A stretch of 64,000 bases of DNA from Doris montereyensis (taxonomy: Eukaryota; Mollusca; Gastropoda; Nudibranchia; Dorididae). Where the stretch lies: NCBI GenBank assembly GCA_037039925.1, contig JAXRKP010000570.1:169501-233500 (forward strand), given 5' to 3'. The position numbers and the translations under genes are program-made. Each line of letters opens with the position of its first letter. The first letter of the stretch is position 1. The notes under the pieces are model-generated. The model was not told the DNA's origin. It worked only from the letters and a program-made list of their open reading frames with translations, and made no database searches. Below are positions 1 through 12,922 of the stretch, piece by piece.

Positions 1-560
1 GACAATTCTCCTCAGACATCTTTTTATGAATGCTCGTATTTTTGGTATGGTAATTTTTGTGGTTCTCCCTGTTTCTGAGCCATGTTAGCATTGACTTGAC
101 ATTTGAGTAATATCATTAGTTTGATTCTTTCTGGTAAACTCTTGCTGGACCATACCTAGTTAAGGCTTAAAAATGCTTGTTGTGCCTTCTGTATCCTGGT
201 TTTGACATCTTCTTCCACACCTCCCTTGCCATCAATCATGCTACCCAGGTAGCAAAATTTGTCCATATTTTTCAGCGATTCTCCTTTTAGGGTTATTGGC
301 AGTGTTACAGGTTTTGCAGTTGCGAAGAGCCTTGGTTTTCTTGAGTTGAGTCTTGAGTCCCACAGATGATCTCAATGGCATCCGTTTTCTCCTACATTTG
401 CTTGTGCGTGTGTGAACGCAAAGCGATATCATCGTTAACTTGTTTTGTCATAGTCCATTGAATTCCATTTCTGTTCCCGTCTGTTGCTTTTTCATCAGGT
501 AGCCGATGGCTAAAAGAAACAGAAAGGGAGAAAGAAGAACTGCCTTGGCGAACTTCCGTC
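1..560 (-). mobile_element. Degraded 3' end of a non-LTR retrotransposon (RTE-like)
   Basis: Read on the minus strand, several frames give the usual tail of a LINE reverse transcriptase: a DDIALRSHTHKQM-like block near 370-440, then a thumb region, then SETGRTTKITIPK-like and CLRRIV-like residues near 1-90. Stops and frameshifts interrupt every frame, so this is a dead copy. It lies downstream of the last GIGYF exon visible here, in what is probably a GIGYF intron, and runs off the window start. Clade assignment to RTE is tentative. Confidence 0.6.
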
Positions 561-597
561 TTGAAGCTGCAAGAAGCGATGGGATTACATGTGCGAT

Positions 598-735
598 AAA
601 AAAAATGTAATCCATTACGGACATATTTTATAATTTAGAGAAGATTATACCTGCAGTTGTTGTTGAGACCGGGCATTTAGGCGAGAATCTTTATTTTGAA
701 ACAGGTATTTAAAGGGGCAATTTATATATTTTAAA
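598..735 (-). repeat. Dispersed repeat, partner of 28370-28610
   Basis: The reverse complement contains AATGCCCGGTCTCAAC followed by AACTGCAGGTATAAT and a conserved stretch ending near a poly-T. The same order occurs on the plus strand at about 28,500-28,590. No coding capacity is visible; probably a piece of a DNA transposon. Confidence 0.55.
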
Positions 736-1227
736 AATCTAGGTGGTCACTACTGTAAATCTAAATCTACTAACAAATTCGTCTATGGAACATTTTGTCT
801 TTCACATTTTTTATTTATTTTTTCCAGACGGAATGACACTTCACATGCAGAAACTACTGGAATAAGTTTAGTTTTTTTTTTCTATATAAAAAAATTGCTT
901 TTTGAATTATGTGTCTACCTAAAAAAAGTACGATTACAGTGATGTTTTTCAATTATGTATCAAAAATACCTCGCATTTCTCAGCCATCCGAACTGAGAGT
1001 GCCTGGCAGTGAGTGAGTTAAGAAGACAAACAAAACTAAAAGGAATAATAAATATCTTAGATGAAACAAAAAATGTAATTTCTTACTCAGTTCACAAACA
1101 TTTCGCCCATTTCGATTCCCAAACATTTTGCCCCTAAACTTAGCTGGAAAAAAAAGAAAAAGAAACATAAAGAAAGCAAGCAAACTTGAATGGCTTCATC
1201 TCTCAAGAACGTGAGAATTGCTTACAC
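736..1227. other. No gene seen; AT-rich intron-like sequence
   Basis: A-rich and T-rich sequence with no supported coding. It follows the last visible GIGYF exon on the minus strand and is probably the start of the next GIGYF intron. Confidence 0.4.
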
Positions 1228-1315
1228 GTGTTCCCATCCATCTTGTGTTGACCTGCCATATGAGGGATCACCGTTTTCTAACGTTCTTGATATGTAGCCC
1301 TCCCCCGACCACGTC
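1228..1315 (-). CDS. GIGYF: GIGYF exon 4
   Basis: Acceptor cttgcag, then GRGRGRATYQER. A missing base follows, then LENGDPSYGRSTQDGWEH and a gtgtaag donor. It corresponds to the FYQRSFDE...REMHRSQSWEE segment of GIGYF. The frame break near 1280 is a single base. Confidence 0.7.
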
Positions 1316-4300
1316 CTGCAAGGGTTAGAAAAAAAAAGTAATGAAACAAGAACTATGACATCCATGACAATGATAAAAAAAACAAAAACAAAATAAAAAT
1401 AAAAAAGTTAGCTGAAAGTTTAAATGAAATGGAAAAAGAACAAATTGGATGAAAATGTTTCTCCGTTGTTGCAAAATTATTGAATACTTACTACATACTA
1501 AATCAATAAGAAGACAAATTATCTGCTAAAAAGTAGTTGTTCTTCAATTTATAAATAATATCCAAGGAAATTTTGACACAGAATACAACTGAAAAAAAAA
1601 TGAAAAAAAAGAAGAAAATGAGACCTGTCCTAAATGGTAAGAATAAATTAATAACTTATAATCAAAGCAAAAGATAGAGAGATGACTCACAAAGATAGAT
1701 TTATCTAAGGGCCTGTAAACCAGGTTTACTGGTATTCACTGATCGGGTAGTGGCATATAATCAAAAAATATTGTGTTACCTTGTAAAACATGTATGTGTC
1801 ATTTCTTTAAAGATAGCCAGTTCATGACAGTAAAAATTAATACATACATGTAATTTCTGACTGACACCTGAGGGGAGAGGGTTGTTGCTTAGTGAATATA
1901 AACTGCTGAGGCTCTTTAAAAAATTTAAAAAGCAAAAATATTTCCTAGAAGCATCCTCTATCAGAAAATTAATAACGTATGAAATATGTGAAGTAGAAAG
2001 TACCTCTCCCTTTGCCCCTATCAGCTGTGCCCCCACCTCTACCACGAAGAAGAAGAAGGGCCTGAACCTTGAACTGCAGCTCTCAATACCACAGTGCTGT
2101 TGAACCCTTGAGACATGAGGCGCTGTGGAAAAGAACAAAAACAAATCTATTCAACTCTGAAAAATGTGTGGGCAGACGGCATGATTCAGCTATAAAAACT
2201 ACGCAACAAAACTATATTTTCAAATGGTTACAACAATTCTTTTCAAGCTCAAGCCACCAGCCCCATCATCCATTAAGCTCTTCTTGCTTCTTTTTTTTTG
2301 TCAAACTCATAATACGACCGGGAAAAAAATAACTCTCAAAAAACCCACTGAGACGCTATGACGCTCAGAAATGGACAGGAATGCACATAATCACTCTTTA
2401 TTTTGTCTCAGGAATGCACATAATCACTCTTTATTTTGTCTCAAACTCTTTACCGTCTCCAGAGGACAAGCCTCTCAGGCGGAGACCACTACAATGCTAA
2501 GATCTTAAATAAGTCAGGCAAGAACGAAAATGGAGAATCATGACTTAAACACACGTGCAGTATATCGTCTCACACAAATAGGAGAACAAGCAATCTGCTT
2601 AACATGGTAAGATAACATATCCGCTATTCATTTACATTTTTATGCAGAAAGTGAAGAACAAAAGAAGCAGTTAATTCCAATGACTTCAAGGGGAACTTTA
2701 TCAAAGTTATAAATATCACGATCCTTATGTAACCAATATTTCTATCGAGCTGATGCACAAGTTGTAGCATCCATGAATGCCTACAACGAGATCCATTATA
2801 AACGAGCTGTTTCATTTGGCAAGAGACAAAACAAAATGAATGTGCAACTTCCCATGACCCTACATATCCCATAGACTTTACACATTTTCAAATTATGAAG
2901 TTGAAAAACTAGATCTAGAATGCAAGGCATTTATATTTTGAGAAAACAATCATGTCACCCTGCTTGAAAAGAGTAACGTAGATAAAGACAAACAGTGAGG
3001 CAAGAGACATGTCGGAAGTGAAGGAAATGACATAAGACAATATGAAAGCCCTATAGGAACAAAGAGCGAGACAAATACAAGGAAAAGGCAGAAAAATTCT
3101 GGCCACCATGGGAATCGAACCCATGACCTCTGCGTCAGCACCCCTCGCCATGAAAAGAAAGTGTGCTACCAACCGAGCTAACTACGCTCCTAAAAAGAGT
3201 AAAAGAATGCCGCATTATTAGACCAGGATAAAGTGACAAAGTGCATGAAAAGAGCAAAGAGCAACGCATGCGTGATGGGGAAGGACATCCTGTGTCTGTA
3301 CATGGCATTAGCTGTGTTTTCCATCTGCCTTATCTATACCCAATATATCAAATGACCCAATGTGAAAAGCTCAAGTTGAGACAAGCCTAGACAACAAAAC
3401 TGAGAGGACCCCAAGCTGACTTATTGTGAGGCAAAGCATTGCCCTCTGTCTGTACCTGTTCATCTTCCGTTAGTGGTGATATGACTATGGGTTTCTGATT
3501 ATCTTTGGAGAAGATTGACTGGTGTTTCCGGACCTGGTGGGGGGGAGGGCTACTTTCGTTGTACAGTGCCAGCATTTCTTCTCGACCATAACGATAATCT
3601 GCTAGTTTGAACTTTCCTCCCAAAGTAGGAGTAGGAGGCTGAGATGGGTTTGTAAGCCCCAACATCAGTCAAGTCTCTTAGCCTGCAAAAAAAAAAACAA
3701 TAACAAAACATTGCAAATACTATCAAATGGTGAAGATCATTCGAGTATCGTAGACAGACACTCTGTTTGACTTCACAGTTACTTACATCAAATAAGTGGT
3801 TAGATAAAGCTATAGAGCAATTATGTTCTCTTTTAAAAGGAACTCATAAGTACAGTAGTCTCCTCCAAATTGCAAGCCGCCATAATGCACAATTTTTTCT
3901 TGCAACCAAATTTTACTTTTACAACGCTAATTACCCCCTCAAAAGGCAACAACGGCTGGCTTGACTTTGCCAAAATGCAACATGTTTTTGTAAGTATGTT
4001 TTCAATTTGTTGCATTTAAAGAGTTAATTCATGTGAAAAATAATCTCGATAACGTCGACATGTGTCGCATCTAGTTCTGTGTTAATTATGCGCACGACAA
4101 TGCCCAGCCGTGGCTGTCTTGGTTCTTGGCCCCTTATCCACCCGTTCCCTCCCCGCCTCAGCCGTCAATGATGGTCTGCCAGACAGACACTCTTGATCGG
4201 CTCTCTTTCCGATCATGATGTGAAAAACTGAGAAAGGTCTTGTGTCATTTTTACCCATGGAGATCGTACTCCGTATGCCATGCATGTCATAAGTGTCAAC

Positions 4301-6080
4301 ATTTTTTTTTAAATATTCTTATTTGAAGGTTAAGCCTGTAATTGGGAATCATCCTCAAACCAAGTAACAACAAACAAAACCCAAACGATAACAAACAACC
4401 AACAAAACAAAAGAGTTTATGTCCAAACAAGAATGGCAATGTAAATACATGTAGTGGGTTGTGGGCCTCGACTCCGCCAAAATGCACAATTTTTTTGCAA
4501 GAAATGGTGGTTAAAAATGCATTATCTATTGTGATTACTTGTGAACATTGCACGTTTTCACTCGATACGCTCCAATCTAAAGTGTGACCATGTCTATGCG
4601 TGCTTGTCTGAACATGTTGGCTTTTACTCTTTTTGTTTCAGATAATGTTTGATAGTCAAAGTGAATATTAAAATCGCCCAATAAAATAAAATCATTTGAT
4701 TGCATGTCATAGGTGGCAATCATTTCGCTTAGTTCATGTGTAAAGTCAGTGGCATTTGACCCATTTTTTTGCACTTGATGATGGTCTGTATAAGGCGATT
4801 ATCTTGGTAGATTTGTCATATAGTTATTTAAAGACATTTCCATTGACTCGAAAGTTTTACAAACAGGAGAAGTATGACGTCATTTTATCGACAGTGCTAA
4901 ATCTTTCTTGTGAACTATTGCAATACCACCTCCTCTTTGTTCCTTGCGTCAGAAAGATTGGATTTTGTTCATCACCTTGTTCATGTAACCATGTTTCTAC
5001 TATGTACATTAAGTCTACATGTTTCTTACATTATCTCAATAGTTTTATTTCAGCACGACTGTGCGTTAATCATACCGACACGCAATTCAATGTTCTTATT
5101 TCCTTCGTCCCTATCACTGGTCTTTATCATAGTCAGGTTGTTTTTGTTTATACCTCTACAAGTGCACAGAGTACATCTTTCATGCGTTACAACACTTTGA
5201 ATCTTTCTTTCCTTTCTTCTTCCTCTTTCTCTTCTATACCAATGATTCTGTTCTTGACTGAAATCATGCAATAACAGTTCACAATGCTTTGCCATGGTTA
5301 AAAGTATGACGGTGAATAGAATGTGTAAACAAATAGAAACCGAAAACACTTGGATGATTGATAAAATCCATCGTAGTGATAGGTAAAAATCACAGAAAAA
5401 TACATAAAAGAGCTTGTTAAAAATCGGCACAAATTGCATGAAGTGTACCAGTTTCACAAAATTATAATGATATAAAAATACCTTAAAAGCGAATCAATAT
5501 TGCATATAAAAACGTCCATAAAGTACAGAGCACCAAAACCCTGTCTGCCGGTCCAAGTGTAATACAACACATCTTGATTAGCTATTCCTAAGGAACTATA
5601 CATCTCTTGCAAAAATAATTATAAAGGGTCATACAGAGGGCAAAACAAGACTATTTCAAAACAAAAAGTGTCAAAAGTTAAAAATTTGATTTTACATTTT
5701 CATCACATCTTTTTTCTAGACAATTAATACCAATCCTAAACATGAGTTACCACGGTCTTAAAATGCCACATCTTAGAGGAAAAATATATATTTTAAATAT
5801 ATAAAATCATCAGTGCACTTCTAATAAACGAATATTTAAGTCATTGTCAAACGGTTTTTATCAAATTTAATTTCTTTTCAGTGACTTCTACTCTACGATG
5901 TTTTGCTGTTGAAGTGAGCATGTAAGGTCACAGACGTCATAATATAAAAATGTATAAAAGTATCCATCAACTTTTTCAGTTTCAAAACTCAAATTACTTA
6001 CCACTGTGGACCAAATTTAAGTGCCATTTTTCTCTATTCTTTTCAGTACAAGATTGACGCCACCAAACAACAGAAGACTT
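1228..6080 (-). CDS. GIGYF: GIGYF (GRB10-interacting GYF protein), 5' four exons
   Basis: Minus-strand gene, exons 6002-6080 (ATG at 6027), 3456-3682, 2004-2122 and 1228-1315. The protein starts MALKFGPQW and continues into LRDLTDVG across a phase-2 intron, then KFKLADYRYGREEMLALY, PLTEDEQ, RLMSQGFNSTVVLRAAVQ, an RGRGGGTADRGKGRG tract and YQER/YGRSTQDGWEH. These are the N-terminal blocks of animal GIGYF1/2 (FGPEWLRAL, KYKLADYRYGREEMLAL, PLTEEEQRNFS, RG-rich). GIGYF works with 4EHP as a cytoplasmic translational repressor and in mRNA decay; the GYF domain lies further 3', outside this window. Exon 2 needs one G fewer in a GGGG run, and exons 3 and 4 each need a one-base correction, to stay in frame. 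Identity is strong; exact borders are inferred from splice motifs. Confidence 0.88.
2004..2122 (-). CDS. GIGYF: GIGYF exon 3 (RG-rich)
   Basis: Acceptor ttttccacag, then RLMSQGFNSTVVLRAAVQ and GSGPSSSS. A one-base length change in a CTT repeat is needed to reach RGRGGGTADRGKGRG. Donor ag/gtac at 2003. It aligns with the RNFS..NSAAVLRL and RGRGRG part of vertebrate GIGYF2. Confidence 0.78.
2378..2442 (+). repeat. Exact 33-bp tandem duplication
   Basis: The segment starting AGGAATGCACATAATCACTC is present twice head to tail with no difference. It lies in GIGYF intron 2. It is either a very recent duplication or an assembly artefact. Confidence 0.8.
3099..3190 (-). mobile_element. tRNA-derived SINE head
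   Basis: On the minus strand there is a Pol III A box (TAGCTCGGTTGG, 3169-3180) and a B box (GGTTCGATTCC, 3111-3121) with the tRNA-like 3' stem, but the anticodon region carries extra bases, so it cannot fold as a tRNA. The sequence after the B box (GGCCAGAATTTTTCTGCC) resembles that at 29,905-29,925 and 62,345-62,380, suggesting one SINE family. It is in GIGYF intron 2. Confidence 0.65.
3456..3682 (-). CDS. GIGYF: GIGYF exon 2 (KLADYRYGREEM block)
   Basis: A polypyrimidine-tgcag acceptor precedes a G that completes Trp, followed by LRDLTDVG. A GGGG run then shifts the frame by one base before LTNPSQPPTPTLGGKFKL and the family signature. The exon ends at a CAG/gtacag donor right after PLTEDEQ, the expected position against vertebrate GIGYF. 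Confidence 0.88.
4577..5220 (-). mobile_element. Degraded LINE endonuclease domain
   Basis: Minus-strand frames give ELRVGMINAQSC near 5050-5100, a GGGIAIVHKKDLAL-like piece near 4900, and IALYRPSSSAKK plus FILLGDFNIHFD near 4650-4790. These are motifs of the APE-type endonuclease of LINEs (N-terminal Asn block, RP block, GDFN block). Stops and frameshifts separate them. It is an old fragment in GIGYF intron 1. Confidence 0.65.
6002..6080 (-). CDS. GIGYF: GIGYF exon 1 (start codon at 6027)
   Basis: ATG at 6027-6025 in the context AAAAATGG encodes MALKFGPQ plus two bases of a Trp codon, then a strong donor gtaagt. Upstream is a plausible acceptor (ctcctccag) ending at 6081, so 6028-6080 would be 5' UTR. 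The short FGPQW peptide matches the invariant FGPEW start of GIGYF proteins, and the phase fits exon 2. Confidence 0.8.
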
Positions 6081-9000
6081 CTGGAGGAGAATTGAAAACA
6101 CTGAAAATTTGAAAAGAAAACAAAACAAAAAGGTTAAAATACAATTATTTTAATACACATACATACAACAAATCTTTTCTATTATAATATTGGTAGAAGA
6201 TGAAATGATCATGGTGATTAATGCCGGTAAACAAGTCACACATGGAATATCTGAGATTGTAAAAGCTCTGATCTGCTACTGCTATATAAAAATACATTGA
6301 ATTTAATAACAAAAACTGCTAGATGATCACTATCAAATATAACATGGCACTTTGCTACTGGCATGCCTTCAATGCAGGTAACAAAGATAAGTATAATAGA
6401 TTGTCTTCTAATCTGTCTTGTAAAAGGTTGAATGTGTTGGTCATCTCCAGAAGCTCAAGAGGGGACTGAAAGGAACAAAGGAATTTGTCAAAATGAACAG
6501 TCCAGTGTTTTTTTTACATTTCTTACAGACAAGAAAAGAAAATAACTTACCAAACACAAAGTTACCTAGTAACTAATTCATCAAGTTTTATGGGGAAAAT
6601 AACTTCTTGAAGGGGTGTCGGAATTGCTATTCTGTAACAAGGATAAGTCCCTGCCACACATCTATGGGCTATACTAAGGAAGTCTCTCCATAGACTTTGA
6701 GCGTAAATGACAAGGATGCAATCAATGTCCGTGACATTTGTGAATATGTTAGAGAAATGTATTACAAATAGACCAACAATCATTTCAAACTCGCCTAACC
6801 CCTCTTTTCATGATATTTCAATTACATAGAATAAGATCTGTAGACTACATCTTTTGTAATCAACATGCGCGTTAATACATTGTAAACAGTGCCCATTAAC
6901 ACAGCCGCCATGCTGGTCCGATAAATTTCAGTTGGGCTCTTTTATCAAAATAAAGAGAACTTTTAACAGATACATCAACAAATGGAACAATTTCCATAGT
7001 CAGGTACACCGAAGAGGCAGAAACAAATGGAAATGATCTAGATCTAGACCTATCTAGATATGTGTAGACTCAGATCTCAGTCTCTATCAGTTTCATCGTA
7101 TCAGGGTTAGATCTAAAATTGGTCTAGCCTAGATTTCTATCTCAGTCATTGGTAAATCTAAACTTTTAGTGGTGTAAAGTCAACTCGGCTATTTAACTTA
7201 TTAAAATTCAACCCGGCCGAAAACGGCTGCACACTAGACAGCCCACCACGTAAAGCCTGGCTGCCCGTTAACTGCTTCCCATTGTTCAATCCGACCAGAC
7301 CCGGCCATGGGTAACACCTCCTCTTTCAATGATCAGATTGGCTTGGCAAACCTATTTGTGTTACTTATTTTAAGTGCTTTTTTTATAGAAAGCTGATTGG
7401 TCTATTCAAGCCTCTTTCCTACACTAAAGGTCTTGATCCTAGTGTACTACGTCACTTTCCACTAAGCGAAGCCCCTGGTATTTTTAGGTACTCACTGCCT
7501 TTGTTTAAACACGCACAATTCATCGTTTTGCTTCAACCATCAACATTTTGTTATGTGTTTTCTGCTTTTTGTTTTCATAATTTATCATCAATTTTGTCGT
7601 AATGGACTGCTACAATAATGACACGGAGAAGAATCCTTTTCCTAATGCCACCCGTCAGAAGCACACAGAAAGCTCAGAAAAATTAAACACACCAAGGCGA
7701 TTTGGTTGCGGGAAATTGAATCTAGGTCAGCCTCACCGGTCGGGGAATCTGCACATGAATGAGTTTAAAACCCAAGTAGAGCTCGCAGTGTTACCAGAAA
7801 TGACCTTCTTACAGTGAGCCATTTACATGAAAAAAAGAGTATTTGCAACGGGCGAATCTAGGATTTAGACTTAGTTTGAATAAGGAGTTAACGTTTACAG
7901 ATGATATAAGTTCTATAAGTTGAAAGAATTTAGGAATTCACATTGAGATGTTATTGCAACAAGAGAAACTTAAACTAAGGACTAAACATTAGCAGCAATA
8001 ACCATGTAATCAACTTAGACCTCTCACGAAGTGTGTTGAATAGGAAAGCGTCACTTTGACGAATGATAACGAGGCTATTGGGAAAGCCACGAGCATAAAA
8101 TAAACTGTAATCTCATTGGCTGTTATTTAACTATGAACTCAAAGGTCAAACTACGTCATAAACCATGTAAGGAATGTGGAAAATTCCATTCAAGAAGCCT
8201 AGGTGTCTCGCCCTAAATATAGGGCCTACGCGCTTCCCGGGCGGACGGCAACACGCCCTTTATTTAGGGCCGGCATTTTTTTCTTGGGTTAAGAACCGGA
8301 AGAAATTGTCATTTCAAGAAAGGAATCTATAAGATTAGTGTTTGTTTCAATCGGAAGACAATAGGAACGAAACGAAACAACAAAATCGAACCCGAATGAA
8401 ATAAACCGGAAGTATGAGAATACACCCGGCTGAGAATAATGCCCCGGTAAGGCACCGGCCGTGGACTCCACGTCCGAGGTGTCGGGAAACAAACACAGAC
8501 TTCACATCTTATCGAGAACTAGGGAAAAGTCAGGAAACTCTCCAAACCAGATGCCCAAGCTAAATAAATGCCAGGGAAACCTCGGTTGACGGACCCGTGC
8601 ATTTCACGTAGCATTACATCACTGGCATTCGACCTAGAATTTTCAGTTATGCCACTTGACTGAAAAACATGACTTTTAAAAGCTAATTTACTCCCCTCAC
8701 AGTCCTTTGCTATCTATTAAAGTCATATATCTGGAATCCTCAGGTTCTAAGCTTTAACATGGTATACAACAATTGTAAGAAATATAACATGTATTTTGAC
8801 AAAAGAGGGAAATGGGGATGAACCATTTTGTGAAACCTGTCGTAAATAGCATTAGATCAGTAGATCAGTAGAACTAGGCTACATGAGGACATGATACTAG
8901 GCCTATGTGATGGGGTAAAATGTGGTATGAGACGTACTGTGTCTCGACATGTATTATGAGTCATATCACATGAGCTTCTATGTGAGGCAGGCCTTACACC

Positions 9001-10005
9001 ACTCTACTAGAACCCTTTAGATCTAGATCTATAACCTCGATTTGTATGAAGCTGAAGGAGGTAGCTATTGTTGACTATTTTTTTAATAATGCAAAATGAA
9101 TAAAAATGCCCCTCCCATCCTTTTAAACTCCTATGCAATTTACATTTGATTACTGCAGCTGGGATTTTTTGTCGGGGTTTTTCAGCAGTATTTCTTAATA
9201 TGAAACAAGACAAAACACATTCTGCACCAACACATGGTGGAGTAACTCGCAATCAAAACGTCCCAGATGGTTGGTTGACATTAGATTGAGGTTAGCAGAT
9301 CTCTGCGTAAGTAGTGTGGTTGAAGCGAGACTACTGAAAAGGGTGTATATATCTAACTCAGGTATATCCAAGAACGTGTCATTTTAATATTAATCTCAAG
9401 ATTGATCGCCGTTTTCTTGATAGCTATGGGCAAATATAAATGACAGGGGTTCGAGAAAACAATAATATTACCCTGGGCAACTTCAAGACGACAACTCACA
9501 TCAAAGATGGCCGATAGACCTCTAAACGGAAAACAATACAATATTTGTGGTCAAATTATTGTTTTCTTTAAGTACACTTGAATACATTTATCATCTTAGG
9601 TACATTTTTCACAAAATATACATGCGTCTCTTAAAGAACACATACCGTCAGATAGGCAGAATAAACACCAGACAAAATCTCAGTTATATTTGAGAATCAC
9701 GTTGCTGGTTAAGAGTAAAGGGTTTACAGTACAATCTACAAACCGGAACATCAAATGACATAGAAGTAAATCGGTTTGGATTATTTTGTTGTATTTTTAT
9801 AATAATTTTTCGTTAAATGCGACGTCAAGGTGCTGTTATAGTATTATTCCAAGGTTTTTGCGTGACTTGTTATCCATTACTTACACCTATAAAAGAGAGA
9901 CAGACAGACAAGTGGGAGAGTTGAGGGAGAAACAGAGAGAAAGACGACGACGCAATTACTTTTTGTTTAGTGATCTAAATATCTAAGATCACAAACTTCC
10001 TACAA
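6081..10005. other. No gene recognised; upstream of GIGYF
   Basis: AT-rich sequence with several AGATCT-type palindromes (7038-7060, 9018-9030). It contains a hairpin GCCCTA/TAGGGC near 8210-8226 and related GGGC-rich text to about 8275. Small open frames (for example 7602-7817) match nothing I recognise. The GIGYF promoter is presumably here but I cannot point to it. Confidence 0.4.
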
Positions 10006-10035
10006 TACGAAGGAGCCACAGTGGAGTGAAGTCAA

Positions 10036-11280
<1,245 letters not shown>

Positions 11281-12020
11281 AAACTTCCTACAAATAATTT
11301 CATTTCGCCACAGCTTTAATTCAACCTTCATACAGCGGATCCAGACAAATCGATAATCCTTTTGTCCTTAATGTTATAACATTAATATAATCCGGTCTAG
11401 ATGTCGGCCTAAAACATTCATACACATGGAAAATTAATAATACTAAACACCAAATGAAAATTGCATGAAAGAAAATAGACAAACACGCGAAGATTCGAGT
11501 ATAAGCCTTCGTCGAACAACTGACAACTATAGATTACATTATGATATTGTGATAGGCCTACTGACACCACATATCGTTATGCAAAATAAATTAACAATAA
11601 ATAATAGAAGATATAACTGAGCAGAGAACAGAATAAAATCAATCCGAGAGAGATACGTGCCGGAATAGCCAAAGTTTTGAAATCACACTCATATTCAACA
11701 TTCACATACCCCAGTGCTCCCCCACCCCCATGCCCAGGTATGGACCTGAGTCTCATCTTTCACCAGTCATCAAGTCACTTATCTACACATCAAGAACACT
11801 CACAGTGATTACGGCAAAGATTCAAGAATCTTTGGTCACAGTTACCAGGTTCTCCTGCAAATCCATCCAAGGCACCCTGGCTATGAGCCTAGAAAGCCTC
11901 GACGATCGATTGAAGAACGTTGTCAGAAGGATTATCATCACCGGTGTCTTTCATATGTCTACACTTCAGTCTTGGTGGGGAGATGTTGTGTGAACATGTT
12001 TGCTCGCTTATGTGTCGTGT
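11281..12020. other. No gene recognised
   Basis: AT-rich sequence with no splice-bounded coding signal. An 87-codon open frame (11730-11993) has no recognisable domain. Confidence 0.4.
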
Positions 12021-12082
12021 ATGTATGTAATGTGTATGTATGTAATGTAATGTATGTATGTATGTATGTATATATGTATGTG

Positions 12083-12114
<32 letters not shown>

Positions 12115-12155
12115 TGTATGTATGTATGTATGTATGTATGTATGTATGTATGTAT
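12021..12155 (+). repeat. (ATGT)n microsatellite
   Basis: Tetranucleotide repeat of about 130 bp with a few interruptions. Tyr/Val/Cys/Met or His/Thr/Tyr/Ile open frames across it are repeat artefacts. Confidence 0.95.
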
Positions 12156-12299
12156 GCATGTATCTCCCCTGATAGCTTCATATACCGTACCATATATTCT
12201 CAACTTATATAACCACACATGAAGTGATTTTAATATTAGTCATATCTTTGTTATGTACAAACTATGTTATTTTACTACATCTTGTATACTTGGATATTT

Positions 12300-12348
12300 C
12301 AACTACTGATGGGATCAAAATGATCTGCCAATAATGGACATTGAAGTA

Positions 12349-12415
<67 letters not shown>

Positions 12416-12440
12416 GTTATTATTATTATTATTGTCATTA
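12300..12440 (-). repeat. Repeat tail with (TTA)n, shared with 41276-41400
   Basis: About 50 bp (ATCAAAATGATCTGCCAATA and flanks) precede a (TTA)n run of about 85 bp. The reverse complement of the same flank follows (AAT)n at 41,345-41,400, so the microsatellite is part of a dispersed element, probably a LINE or SINE tail. Confidence 0.65.
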
Positions 12441-12922
12441 TTACTATTGTGGTACAGTTGAGACGTACAGAAATGCACTGCATGTTTCCTTGGCCCATAA
12501 TGCATCGTTTCTTTGCCCTAGTGCATTTGTAACGTATCTTATCGGTTCTGTATCTGTTTCTGTTCATTAATCTGCAAAGGGCCTTTTATTGTTGGCCTAT
12601 CCCGCTGATGGTTTTACAGTTGCAAATTGAAATGAATTCGTGTAGACGTTGTTTAAATAGTCCAGTGGTCTGAGCGTTTGTAGTGTTAGCTGGAAGCTCA
12701 TTCCATTCTGGAACTACGCGTTGCACATAATATGTGTATTTCTCGATATTACATTTACGTTGGTGTCGTGTGGAGATTGTAGCCGTTGTTAGATCTCGTT
12801 CTCGGTGTTAAAGATCTGATATTTGGAATTATCAACTTCTCCGGTAAGAATATGACGTGTCTTGACCAACGTGGTGAACTTGGAGCGCTGTGCCAACGTT
12901 TCCCACGTCATGAGTCCTAGTA

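Noticed and set aside
3099..3190. Functional tRNA gene
   Set aside because: Extra bases between A and B boxes prevent a cloverleaf; the B-box flank continues into SINE body.
4082..4285. 67-codon minus-strand frame in GIGYF intron 1
   Set aside because: No similarity recognised and no splice signals.
7602..7817. 71-codon open frame upstream of GIGYF
   Set aside because: No recognisable domain, no splice support and ordinary length for chance in this composition.
11889..12218. His/Thr/Tyr/Ile frames over (ATGT)n
   Set aside because: Microsatellite artefact in all frames.
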